NCBI GenBank assembly: GCA_943737045.1
Contig: CALSFV010000006.1
Location: forward strand, 1,116,001 to 1,180,000
Direction: 5' to 3'
Length of the DNA: 64,000 nucleotides
Origin: Parapristionchus giblindavisi
Taxonomy: Eukaryota; Nematoda; Chromadorea; Rhabditida; Diplogasteridae
Within the stretch, counting starts at the first letter, position 1. Every line of letters begins with the position of its first letter. Below are positions 1-13,268 of the stretch, piece by piece. A program made the translations under genes and the position numbers. The notes beneath the pieces were generated by a model that did no database searches, was not told the origin of the DNA, and saw nothing but the letters and a program-made list of their open reading frames with translations.

Positions 1-113
1 TTAAAATCACAACAGCACGTAAACATCTTTATTCGATATCGGTCAATCAATAATTCACTGCATTACCTTGTGGAGTTTACATCGCTGTAGATCAATAAAT
101 ATGATGCGTGAAG

Positions 114-340
114 GCCTCATACTTCTCGAAAGACTCGGTCTGAAACTATAGATATATAATTAAATCCATTATATTCGTCTTCATCACAAATAGAGTATCA
201 TTATACGATATAGTACTGAGAGAAGATCAAAGATCACAACAACACATAAACATCTTTATTCGATATCGATCAATCAATAATTCACTGTATTACCTTGTGG
301 AGTTCACATCGCTGTAGATCAATAAATATGATGCGTGAAG
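114..340. repeat. Representative 227-bp monomer (6-bp deletion)
   Basis: This monomer differs from the 233-bp class by loss of TAAAAT, so AGATTAAAATCACAAC becomes AGATCACAAC. The class is frequent from 1 to about 27.6 kb. After that it appears only as two isolated copies near 46.2 and 52.2 kb. It often co-occurs with AGAGTATCATTATACGATATAG in place of ACAGTATCATAATACGATACAG, so the deletion marks a distinct monomer lineage rather than recurrent loss. Confidence 0.88.
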
Positions 341-573
341 GCCTCATACTTCTCGAAAGACTCGGTCTGAAACAATAGATATATAATTAAATCCATTATA
401 TTCGTCTTCATCACAAATACAGTATCATAATACGATACAGTACTGAGAGAAGATTTAAGATTAAAATCACAACAACACGTAAACATCTTTATTCGATATC
501 GGTTAAACAATAATTCACTGCATTACCTTGTGGAGTTTACATCGCTGTAGACCAATCAATATGAGGAGTGAAG
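341..573. repeat. Representative 233-bp satellite monomer
   Basis: This is the reference length class, taken between two GGCCTC anchors. In order it holds a TTCnnGAA motif, a TA-rich stretch (AGATATATAATTAAATCC), the dyad GTATC...GATAC, the palindrome CAGTACTG, an ACAACA-rich stretch, the core TTATTCGATATCGG, and the conserved TTGTGGAGTTTACATCGC. 233 is not divisible by three, so no reading frame can run through consecutive monomers. The right third of the array is mostly this class, with TTCTGGAAAGAATCGG replacing the TTCTCGAAAGACTCGG that is common on the left. Confidence 0.9.
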
Positions 574-3500
574 GCCTCATGCTTCTCGAAAGACTCGGTC
601 TGAAACAATAGATATATAATTAAATCCATTATATTCGTCTTCATCACAAATAGAGTATCATTATACGATACAGTACTGAGAGAAGATAAAAGATCACAAC
701 AACACATAAACATCTTTATTCGGTATCGGTCAATCAATAATTCACTGTATTACATTGTGGAGTTTACATCGCTGTAGACCAATCAATATGAGGAGCGAAG
801 ACCTCATACTTCTCGAAAGACTCGGTCTGAAACAATAGATATATAATTAAATCCATTATTTTCGTCTTCATCACAAATACAGTATCATAATACGATACAG
901 TACTGAGAGAAGATCAAAGATTAAAATCACAACAACACGTAAACATCTTTATTCGGTATCGGTCAATCAATAATTCACTGTATTACCTTGTGGAGTTTAC
1001 ATCGCTGTAGATCAATAAATAAGATGCGTGAAGGCCTCATACTTCTGGAAAGAGTCGGTCTGAAACAATAGATATATAATTAAATCCATTATTTTCGTCT
1101 TCATCACAAATACAGTATCATAATACGATACAGTACTGAGAGAAGATCAAAGATTAAAATCACAACAACACATAAACATCTAGATTCGGTATCGGTCAAT
1201 CAATAATTCACTGTATTACCTTGTGGAGTTTACATCGCTGTAGATCAATAAATATGATGCGTGAAGGCCTCATACTTCTCGAAAGACTCGGTCTGAAACT
1301 ATAGATATATAATTAAATCCATTATATTCGTCTTCATCACAAATAGAGTATCATTATACGATATAGTACTGAGAGAAGATCAAAGATCACAACAACACAT
1401 AAACATCTTTATTCGATATCGATCAATCAATAATTCACTGTATTACCTTGTGGAGTTTACATCGCTGTAGATCAATAAATATGATGCGTGAAGGCCTCAT
1501 ACTTCTCGAAAGACTCGGTCTGAAACAATAGATATATAATTAAATCCATTATATTCGTCTTCATCACAAATACAGTATCATAATACGATACAGTACTGAG
1601 AGAAGATTTAAGATTAAAATCACAACAACACGTAAACATCTTTATTCGATATCGGTTAAACAATAATTCACTGTATTACCTTGTGGAGTTTACATCGCTG
1701 TAGATCAATAAATATGATGCGTGAAGGCCTCATACTTCTGGAAAGACTCGGTCTGAAACAATAGATATATAATTAAATCCATTATTTTCGTCTTCATCAC
1801 AAATACAGTATCATAATACGATACAGTACTGAGAGAAGATCAAAGATTAAAATCACAACAACACATAAACATCTTTATTCGGTATCGGTCAATCAATAAT
1901 TCACTGTATTACCTTGTGGAGTTTACATCGCTGTAGGCCAATCAATATGAGGAGCGAAGGCCTCATACTTCTCGAAAGACTCGGTCTGAAACAATAGATA
2001 TATAATAAAATCCATTATTTTCGTCTTCATCACAAATACAGTATCATAATACGATACAGTACTGAGAGAAGATCAAAGATTAAAATCACAACAGCACGTA
2101 AACATCTTTATTCGATATCGGTCAATCAATAATTCACTGCATTACCTTGTGGAGTTTACATCGCTGTAGATCAATAAATATGATGCGTGAAGGCCTCATA
2201 CTTCTCGAAAGACTCGGTCTGAAACTATAGATATATAATTAAATCCATTATATTCGTCTTCATCACAAATAGAGTATCATTATACGATATAGTACTGAGA
2301 GAAGATCAAAGATCACAACAACACATAAACATCTTTATTCGATATCGATCAATCAATAATTCACTGTATTACCTTGTGGAGTTCACATCGCTGTAGATCA
2401 ATAAATATGATGCGTGAAGGCCTCATACTTCTCGAAAGACTCGGTCTGAAACAATAGATATATAATTAAATCCATTATTTTCGTCTTCATCACAAATACA
2501 GTATCATAATACGATACAGTACTGAGAGAAGATCAAAGATTAAAATCACAACAACACATAAACATCTTTATTCGATATCGATCAATCAATAATTCACTGC
2601 ATTACCTTGTGGAGTTTACATCGCTGTAGACCAATCAATATGAGGAGTGAAGGCCTCATGCTTCTCTAAAGACTCGGTCTGAAACAATAGATATATAATT
2701 AAATCCATTATATTCGTCTTCATCACAAATAGAGTATCATTATACGATACAGTACTGAGAGAAGATCAGATTAAAATCACAACAACACATAAACATCTTT
2801 ATTCGGTATCGGTCAATCAATAATTCACTGTATTACATTGTGGAGTTTACATCGCTGTAGACCAATCAATATGAGGAGCGAAGGCCTCATACTTCTCGAA
2901 AGACTCGGTCTGAAACAATAGATATATAATTAAATCCATTATTTTCGTCTTCATCACAAATACAGTATCATAATACGATACAGTACTGAGAGAAGATCAA
3001 AGATTAAAATCACAACAACACGTAAACATCTTTATTCGGTATCGGTCAATCAATAATTCACTGTATTACCTTGTGGAGTTTACATCGCTGTAGATCAATA
3101 AATATGATGCGTGAAGGCCTCATACTTCTGGAAAGACTCGGTCTGAAACAATAGATATATAATTAAATCCATTATTTTCGTCTTCATCACAAATACAGTA
3201 TCATAATACGATACAGTACTGAGAGAAGATCAAAGATTAAAATCACAACAACACATAAACATCTTTATTCGGTATCGGTCAATCAATAATTCACTGTATT
3301 ACCTTGTGGAGTTTACATCGCTGTAGGCCAATCAATATGAGGAGCGAAGGCCTCATACTTCTCGAAAGACTCGGTCTGAAACAATAGATATATAATTAAA
3401 TCCATTATTTTCGTCTTCATCACAAATACAGTATCATAATACGATACAGTACTGAGAGAAGATCAAAGATTAAAATCACAACAGCACGTAAACATCTTTA

Positions 3501-6500
3501 TTCGATATCGGTCAATCAATAATTCACTGCATTACCTTGTGGAGTTTACATCGCTGTAGATCAATAAATATGATGCGTGAAGGCCTCATACTTCTCGAAA
3601 GACTCGGTCTGAAACTATAGATATATAATTAAATCCATTATATTCGTCTTCATCACAAATAGAGTATCATTATACGATATAGTGCTGAGAGAAGATCAAA
3701 GATCACAACAACACGTAAACATCTTTATTCGGTATCGGTCAATCAATAATTCACTGTATTACCTTGTGGAGTTTACATCGCTGTAGATCAATAAATATGA
3801 TGCGTGAAGGCCTCATACTTCTGGAAAGAGTCGGACTGAAACAATAGATATATAATTATATCCATTATTTTCGTCTTCATCACAAATACAGTATCATAAT
3901 ACGATACAGCACTGAGAGAAGATCAAAGATTAAAATCACAACAACACATAAACATCTTTATTCGGTATCGGTCAATCAATAATTCACTGTATTACCTTGT
4001 GGAGTTTACATCGCTGTAGATCAATAAATATGATGCGTGAAGGCCTCATACTTCTCGAAAGACTCGGTCTGAAACTATAGATATATAATTAAATCCATTA
4101 AATTCGTCTTCATCACAAATAGAGTATCATTATACGATATAGTACTGAGAGAAGATCAAAGATCACAACAACACATAAACATCTTTATTCGATATCGATC
4201 AATCAATAATTCACTGTATTACCTTGTGGAGTTCACATCGCTGTAGATCAATAAATATGATGCGTGAAGGCCTCATACTTCTCGAAAGACTCGGTCTGAA
4301 ACAATAGATATATAATTAAATCCATTATATTCGTCTTCATCACAAATACAGTATCATAATACGATACAGTACTGAGAGAAGATTTAAGATTAAAATCACA
4401 ACAACACGTAAACATCTTTATTCGATATCGGTTAAACAATAATTCACTGCATTACCTTGTGGAGTTTACATCGCTGTAGACCAATCAATATGAGGAGTGA
4501 AGGCCTCATGCTTCTCGAAAGACTCGGTCTGAAACAATAGATATATAATTAAATCCATTATATTCGTCTTCATCACAAATAGAGTATCATTATACGATAC
4601 AGTACTGAGAGAAGATAAAAGATCACAACAACACATAAACATCTTTATTCGGTATCGGTCAATCAATAATTCACTGTATTACATTGTGGAGTTTACATCG
4701 CTGTAGACCAATCAATAAGAGGAGCGAAGACCTCATACTTCTCGAAAGACTCGGTCTGAAACAATAGATATATAATTAAATCCATTATTTTCGTCTTCAT
4801 CACAAATACAGTATCATAATACGATACAGTACTGAGAGAAGATCAAAGATTAAAATCACAACAACACGTAAACATCTTTATTCGGTATCGGTCAATCAAT
4901 AATTCACTGTATTACCTTGTGGAGTTTACATCGCTGTAGGCCAATCAATATGAGGAGCGAAGGCCTCATACTTCTCGAAAGACTCGGTCTGAAACAATAG
5001 ATATATAATTAAATCCATTATTTTCGTCTTCATCACAAATACAGTATCATAATACGATACAGTACTGAGAGAAGATCAAAGATTAAAATCACAACAACAC
5101 ATAAACATCTTTATTCGATATCGATCAATCAATAATTCACTGTGTTACCTTGTGGAGTTTACATCGCTGTAGATCAATAAATATGATGCGTGAAGGCCTC
5201 ATACTTCTCGAAAGACTCGGTCTGAAACAATAGATATATAATTAAATCCATTATATTCGTCTTCATCACAAATAGAGTATCATTATACGATACAGTACTG
5301 AGAGAAGATCAAAGATCACAACAACACATAAACATCTTTATCGATATCGATCAATCAATAATTCACTGTATTACCTTGTGGAGTTCACATCGCTGTAGAT
5401 CAATAAATATGATGCGTGAAGGCCTCATACTTCTCGAAAGACTCGGTCTGAAACAATAGATATATAATTAAATCCATTATATTCGTCTTCATCACAAATA
5501 CAGTATCATAATACGATACAGTACTGAGAGAAGATTTAAGATTAAAATCACAACAACACGTAAACATCTTTATTCGATATCGGTTAAACAATAATTCACT
5601 GCATTACCTTGTGGAGTTTACATCGCTGTAGACCAATCAATATGAGGAGTGAAGGCCTCATGCTTCTCGAAAGACTCGGTCTGAAACAATAGATATATAA
5701 TTAAATCCATTATATTCGTCTTCATCACAAATAGAGTATCATTATACGATACAGTACTGAGAGAAGATAAAAGATCACAACAACACATAAACATCTTTAT
5801 TCGGTATCGGTCAATCAATAATTCACTGTATTACATTGTGGAGTTTACATCGCTGTAGACCAATCAATATGAGGAGCGAAGACCTCATACTTCTCGAAAG
5901 ACTCGGTCTGAAACAATAGATATATAATTAAATCCATTATTTTCGTCTTCATCACAAATACAGTATCATAATACGATACAGTACTGAGAGAAGATCAAAG
6001 ATTAAAATCACAACAACACGTAAACATCTTTATTCGGTATCGGTCAATCAATAATTCACTGTATTACCTTGTGGAGTTTACATCGCTGTAGATCAATAAA
6101 TATGATGCGTGAAGGCCTCATACTTCTGGAAAGAGTCGGACTGAAACAATAGATATATAATTAAATCCATTATTTTCGTCTTCATCACAAATACAGTATC
6201 ATAATACGATACAGTACTGAGAGAAGATCAAAGATTAAAATCACAACAACACATAAACATCTTTATTCGATATCGATCAATCAATAATTCACTGTATTAC
6301 CTTGTGGAGTTTACATCGCTGTAGATCAATAAATATGATGCGTGAAGGCCTCATACTTCTCGAAAGACTCGGTCTGAAACAATAGATATATAATTAAATC
6401 CATTATATTCGTCTTCATCACAAATACAGTATCATAATACGATACAGTACTGAGAGAAGATCAAAGATTAAAATCACAACAACACATAAACATCTTTATT

Positions 6501-6719
6501 CGGTATCGGTCAATCAATAATTCACTGTATTACCTTGTGGAGTTTACATCGCTGTAGGCCAATCAATATGAGGAGCGAAGGCCTCATACTTCTCGAAAGA
6601 CTCGGTCTGAAACAATAGATATATAATTAAATCCATTATTTTCGTCTTCATCACAAATACAGTATCATAATACGATACAGTACTGAGAGAAGATCAAAGA
6701 TTAAAATCACAACAACACA

Positions 6720-9478
6720 TAAACATCTTTATTCGATATCGATCAATCAATAATTCACTGTGTTACCTTGTGGAGTTTACATCGCTGTAGATCAATAAAT
6801 ATGATGCGTGAAGGCCTCATACTTCTCGAAAGACTCGGTCTGAAACAATAGATATATAATTAAATCCATTATATTCGTCTTCATCACAAATAGAGTATCA
6901 TTATACGATACAGTACTGAGAGAAGATCAAAGATCACAACAACACATAAATATCTTTATTCGGTATCGGTCAATCAATAATTCACTGTATTACCTTGTGG
7001 AGTTTACATCGCTGTAGGCCAATCAATATGAGGAGCGAAGGCCTCATACTTCTCGAAAGACTCGGTCTGAAACAATAGATATATAATTAAATCCATTATT
7101 TTCGTCTTCATCACAAATACAGTATCATAATACGATACAGTGCTGAGAGAAGATCAAAGATTAAAATCACAACAGCACGTAAACATCTTTATTCGATATC
7201 GGTCAATCAATAATTCACTGCATTACCTTGTGGAGTTTACATCGCTGTAGATCAATAAATATGATGCGTGAAGGCCTCATACTTCTCGAAAGACTCGGTC
7301 TGAAACTATAGATATATAATTAAATCCATTATATTCGTCTTCATCACAAATAGAGTATCATTATACGATATAGTGCTGAGAGAAGATCAAAGATCACAAC
7401 AACACGTAAACATCTTTATTCGGTATCGGTCAATCAATAATTCACTGTATTACCTTGTGGAGTTTACATCGCTGTAGATCAATAAATATGATGCGTGAAG
7501 GCCTCATACTTCTGGAAAGAGTCGGACTGAAACAATAGATATATAATTAAATCCATTATTTTCGTCTTCATCACAAATACAGTATCATAATACGATACAG
7601 CACTGAGAGAAGATCAAAGATTAAAATCACAACAACACATAAACATCTTTATTCGGTATCGGTCAATCAATAATTCACTGTATTACCTTGTGGAGTTTAC
7701 ATCGCTGTAGATCAATAAATATGATGCGTGAAGGCCTCATACTTCTCGAAAGACTCGGTCTGAAACTATAGATATATAATTAAATCCATTATATTCATCT
7801 TTATCACAAATAGAGTATCATTATACCATATAGTACTGACAGAAGATCAAAGATCACAATAACACATAAACATCTTTATTCGATATCGATCAATCAATAA
7901 TTCACTGTATTACCTTGTGGAGTTCACATCGCTGTAGATCAATAAATATGATGCGTGAAGGCCTCATACTTCTCGAAAGACTCGGTCTGAAACAATAGAT
8001 ATATAATTAAATCCATTATATTCGTCTTCATCACAAATACAGTATCACAATACGATACAGTACTGAGAGAAGATTTAAGATTAAAATCACAACAACACAT
8101 AAACATCTTTATTCGATATCGATCAATCAATAATTCACTGTGTTACCTTGTGGAGTTTACATCGCTGTAGATCAATAAATATGATGCGTGAAGGCCTCAT
8201 ACTTCTCGAAAGACTCGGTCTGAAACAATAGATATATAATTAAATCCATTATATTCGTCTTCATCACAAATAGAGTATCATTATACGATTCAGTACTGAG
8301 AGAAGATCAAAGATCACAACAACACATAAATATCTTTATTCGGTATCGGTCAATCAATAATTCACTGTATTACCTTGTGGAGTTTACATCGCTGTAGGCC
8401 AATCAATATGAGGAGCGAAGGCCTCATACTTCTCGAAAGACTCGGTCTGAAACAATAGATATATAATTAAATCCATTATTTTCGTCTTCATCACAAATAC
8501 AGTATCATAATACGATACAGTACTGAGAGAAGATCAAAGATTAAAATCACAACAGCACGTAAACATCTTTATTCGATATCGGTCAATCAATAATTCACTG
8601 CATTACCTTGTGGAGTTTACATCGCTGTAGATCAATAAATATGATGCGTGAAGGCCTCATACTTCTCGAAAGACTCGGTCTGAAACTATAGATATATAAT
8701 TAAATCCATTATATTCGTCTTCATCACAAATAGAGTATCATTATACGATATAGTGCTGAGAGAAGATCAAAGATCACAACAACACGTAAACATCTTTATT
8801 CGGTATCGGTCAATCAATAATTCACTGTATTACCTTGTGGAGTTTACATCGCTGTAGATCAATAAATATGATGCGTGAAGGCCTCATACTTCTGGAAAGA
8901 GTCGGACTGAAACAATAGATATATAATTAAATCCATTATTTTCGTCTTCATCACAAATACAGTATCATAATACGATACAGCACTGAGAGAAGATCAAAGA
9001 TTAAAATCACAACAACACATAAACATCTTTATTCGGTATCGGTCAATCAATAATTCACTGTATTACCTTGTGGAGTTTACATCGCTGTAGATCAATAAAT
9101 ATGATGCGTGAAGGCCTCATACTTCTCGAAAGACTCGGTCTGAAACTATAGATATATAATTAAATCCATTATATTCGTCTTCATCACAAATAGAGTATCA
9201 TTATACGATATAGTACTGAGAGAAGATCAAAGATCACAACAACACATAAACATCTTTATTCGATATCGATCAATCAATAATTCACTGTATTACCTTGTGG
9301 AGTTCACATCGCTGTAGATCAATAAATATGATGCGTGAAGGCCTCATACTTCTCGAAAGACTCGGTCTGAAACAATAGATATATAATTAAATCCATTATA
9401 TTCGTCTTCATCACAAATACAGTATCACAATACGATACAGTACTGAGAGAAGATTTAAGATTAAAATCACAACAACAC
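6720..9478. repeat. 1,380-bp six-monomer higher-order repeat, two copies
   Basis: Sequence from about 6,720-8,098 recurs at about 8,100-9,478 with an offset of 1,380, equal to three 233-bp plus three 227-bp monomers. Shared marks include CACTGTGTTACC, ACAGCACGT, TATAGTGCTGAG, GGAAAGAGTCGGACTG and ACAGCACTGAG. Copy 1 alone has a cluster of changes at about 7,796-7,860. A related but incomplete copy lies at about 3,470-4,430 (offset 3,690). Boundaries are approximate because flanking monomers are also similar. Confidence 0.85.
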
Positions 9479-9935
9479 GTAAACATCTTTATTCGATATC
9501 GGTTAAACAATAATTCACTGCATTACCTTGTGGAGTTTACATCGCTGTAGACCAATCAATATGAGGAGTGAAGGCCTCATGCTTCTCGAAAGACTCGGTC
9601 TGAAACAATAGATATATAATTAAATCCATTATATTCGTCTTCATCACAAATAGAGTATCATTATACGATACAGTACTGAGAGAAGATAAAAGATCACAAC
9701 AACACATAAACATCTTTATTCGGTATCGGTCAATCATTAATTCACTGTATTACATTGTGGAGTTTACATCGCTGTAGACCAATCAATATGAGGAGCGAAG
9801 ACCTCATACTTCTCGAAAGACTCGGTCTGAAACAATAGATATATAATTAAATCCATTATTTTCGTCTTCATCACAAATACAGTATCATAATACGATACAG
9901 TACTGAGAGAAGATCAAAGATTAAAATCACAACAA

Positions 9936-11787
9936 CACGTAAACATCTTTATTCGGTATCGGTCAATCAATAATTCACTGTATTACCTTGTGGAGTTTAC
10001 ATCGCTGTAGATCAATAAATATGATGCGTGAAGGCCTCATACTTCTGGAAAGAGTCGGACTGAAACAATAGATATATAATTAAATCCATTATTTTCGTCT
10101 TCATCACAAATACAGTATCATAATACGATACAGTACTGAGAGAAGATTTAAGATTAAAATCACAACAACACGTAAACATCTTTATTCGATATCGGTTAAA
10201 CAATAATTCACTGCATTACCTTGTGGAGTTTACATCGCTGTAGACCAATCAATATGAGGAGTGAAGGCCTCATGCTTCTCGAAAGACTCGGTCTGAAACA
10301 ATAGATATATAATTAAATCCATTATATTCGTCTTCATCACAAATACAGTATCACAATACGATACAGTACTGAGAGAAGATTTAAGATTAAAATCACAACA
10401 ACACGTAAACATCTTTATTCGATATCGGTTAAACAATAATTCACTGCATTACCTTGTGGAGTTTACATCGCTGTAGGCCAATCAATATGAGGAGCGAAGG
10501 CCTCATACTTCTCGAAAGACTCGGTCTGAAACAATAGATATATAATTAAATCCATTATATTCGTCTTCATCACAAATAGAGTATCATTATACGATACAGT
10601 ACTGAGAGAAGATAAAAGATCACAACAACACATAAACACCTTTATTCGGTATCGGTCAATCAATAATTCACTGTATTACATTGTGGAGTTTACATCGCTG
10701 TAGACCAATCAATATGAGGAGCGAAGACCTCATACTTCTGGAAAGACTCGATCTGAAACAATAGATATATAATTAAATCCATTATTTTCGTCTTCATCAC
10801 AAATACAGTATCATAATACGATACAGTACTGAGAGAAGATCAAAGATTAAAATCACAACAACACGTAAACATCTTTATTCGATATCGGTCAATCAATAAT
10901 TCACTGTATTACCTTGTGGAGTTTACATCGCTGTAGATCAATAAATATGATGCGTGAAGGCCTCATACTTCTGGAAAGAGTCGGACTGAAACAATAGATA
11001 TATAATTAAATCCATTATTTTCGTCTTCATCACAAATACAGTATCATAATACGATACAGTACTGAGAGAAGATTTAAGATTAAAATCACAACAACACGTA
11101 AACATCTTTATTCGATATCGGTTAAACAATAATTCACTGCATTACCTTGTGGAGTTTACATCGCTGTAGACCAATCAATATGAGGAGTGAAGGCCTCATG
11201 CTTCTCGAAAGACTCGGTCTGAAACAATAGATATATAATTAAATCCATTATATTCGTCTTCATCACAAATACAGTATCACAATACGATACAGTACTGAGA
11301 GAAGATTTAAGATTAAAATCACAACAACACGTAAACATCTTTATTCGATATCGGTTAAACAATAATTCACTGCATTACCTTGTGGAGTTTACATCGCTGT
11401 AGGCCAATCAATATGAGGAGCGAAGGCCTCATACTTCTCGAAAGACTCGGTCTGAAACAATAGATATATAATTAAATCCATTATATTCGTCTTCATCACA
11501 AATAGAGTATCATTATACGATACAGTACTGAGAGAAGATAAAAGATCACAACAACACATAAACACCTTTATTCGGTATCGGTCAATCAATAATTCACTGT
11601 ATTACATTGTGGAGTTTACATCGCTGTAGACCAATCAATATGAGGAGCGAAGACCTCATACTTCTGGAAAGACTCGGTCTGAAACAATAGATATATAATT
11701 AAATCCATTATTTTCGTCTTCATCACAAATACAGTATCATAATACGATACAGTACTGAGAGAAGATCAAAGATTAAAATCACAACAA
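9936..11787. repeat. 926-bp four-monomer repeat inside the 6,933-bp block
   Basis: About 9,936-10,861 recurs at about 10,862-11,787 (offset 926, three 233-bp plus one 227-bp monomers). Few differences are seen, for example CTCGATCTG at 10,747 against CTCGGTCTG in the second copy, and GGTATCGG against GATATCGG near the start. The pair is carried intact into copy 2 of the large block at about 16,869-18,720. The 926-bp duplication therefore happened before the 6,933-bp one. Confidence 0.85.
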
Positions 11788-13044
11788 CACATAAACATCT
11801 TTATTCGGTATCGGTCAATCAATAATTCACTGTATTACCTTGTGGAGTTTACATCGCTGTAGGCCAATCAATATGAGGAGCGAAGGCCTCATACTTCTCG
11901 AAAGACTCGGTCTGAAACAATAGATATATAATTAAATCCATTATTTTCGTCTTCATCACAAATACAGTATCATAATACGATACAGTACTGAGAGAAGATC
12001 AAAGATTAAAATCACAACAACACATAAACATCTTTATTCGATATCGATCAATCAATAATTCACTGTGTTACCTTGTGGAGTTTACATCGCTGTAGACCAA
12101 TCAATATGAGGAGTGAAGGCCTCATGCTTCTCGAAAGACTCGGTCTGAAACAATAGATATATAATTAAATCCATTATATTCGTCTTCATCACAAATACAG
12201 TATCACAATACGATACAGTACTGAGAGAAGATTTAAGATTAAAATCACAACAACACGTAAACATCTTTATTCGATATCGGTTAAACAATAATTCACTGCA
12301 TTACCTTGTGGAGTTTACATCGCTGTAGGCCAATCAATATGAGGAGCGAAGGCCTCATACTTCTCGAAAGACTCGGTCTGAAACTATAGATATATAATTA
12401 AATCCATTATATTCGTCTTCATCACAAATAGAGTATCATTATACGATATAGTACTGAGAGAAGATCAAAGATCACAACAACACATAAACATCTTTATTCG
12501 ATATCGATCAATCAATAATTCACTGTATTACCTTGTGGAGTTTACATCGCTGTAGATCAATAAATATGATGCGTGAAGGCCTCATACTTCTGGAAAGACT
12601 CGGTCTGAAACAATAGATATATAATTAAATCCATTATTTTCGTCTTCATCACAAATACAGTATCATAATACGATACAGTACTGAGAGAAGATCAAAGATT
12701 AAAATCACAACAACACATAAACATCTTTATTCGGTATCGGTCAATCAATAATTCACTGTATTACCTTGTGGAGTTTACATCGCTGTAGGCCAATCAATAT
12801 GAGGAGCGAAGGCCTCATACTTCTCGAAAGACTCGGTCTGAAACAATAGATATATAATTAAATCCATTATTTTCGTCTTCATCACAAATACAGTATCATA
12901 ATACGATACAGTACTGAGAGAAGATCAAAGATTAAAATCACAACAACACGTAAACATCTTTATTCGATATCGGTCAATCAATAATTCACTGCATTACCTT
13001 GTGGAGTTTACATCGCTGTAGATCAATAAATATGATGCGTGAAG

Positions 13045-13268
13045 GCCTCATACTTCTCGAAAGACTCGGTCTGAAACTATAGATATATAATTAAATCCAT
13101 TATATTCGTCTTCATCACAAATAGAGTATCATTATACGATATAGTACTGAGCGAAGATCAAAGATCACAACAACACATAAACATCTTTATTCGATATCGA
13201 TCAATCAATAATTCACTGTATTACCTTGTGGAGTTTACATCGCTGTAGATCAATAAATATGCGTGAAG
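13045..13268. repeat. Representative 224-bp monomer (further 3-bp loss)
   Basis: This 227-class monomer is followed by AAATATGCGTG in place of AAATATGATGCGTG, which removes one ATG triplet and gives an anchor spacing of 224. The same deletion recurs near 14,647, 15,798, 20,198, 21,580, 22,731, 25,813, 26,965 and 27,648. Several of these copies also carry CCGTTATTTTCGTCC or CCGTTACTTTCCTCC nearby. It is a useful private marker for tracing block duplications. Confidence 0.8.

Larger units (their letters stand above)
1..6690. repeat. Satellite block: mixed 227/233-bp monomers
   Basis: Monomers of 227 and 233 bp are interspersed, with no 265-bp type. Multi-monomer segments recur at irregular spacing. 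The segment around 301-1,020 recurs almost base for base at 9,301-10,020 (offset 9,000), and its core recurs at offsets 3,929 and 5,081. A rarer ACAGCACGT variant marks five copies of one monomer type, at 12, 2,091, 3,481, 7,172 and 8,552, each followed by a monomer with AAACTATAG. One monomer near 2,765 has lost two bases (231 bp). A 1-bp loss near 5,340 makes TTTATCGATATC. No gene or other element was seen. Confidence 0.85.

Noticed and set aside
381..415. Hammerhead ribozyme core on the minus strand (GTGATGA...CGAAA)
   Set aside because: Position C3 is G, without the compensating change at G8, and only four bases separate the two core parts, so stem II cannot form.
341..573. CENP-B box in the monomer
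   Set aside because: The nearest candidate, TTCGATATCGGTC, lacks the required A and the CGGG core. No match was seen on either strand.
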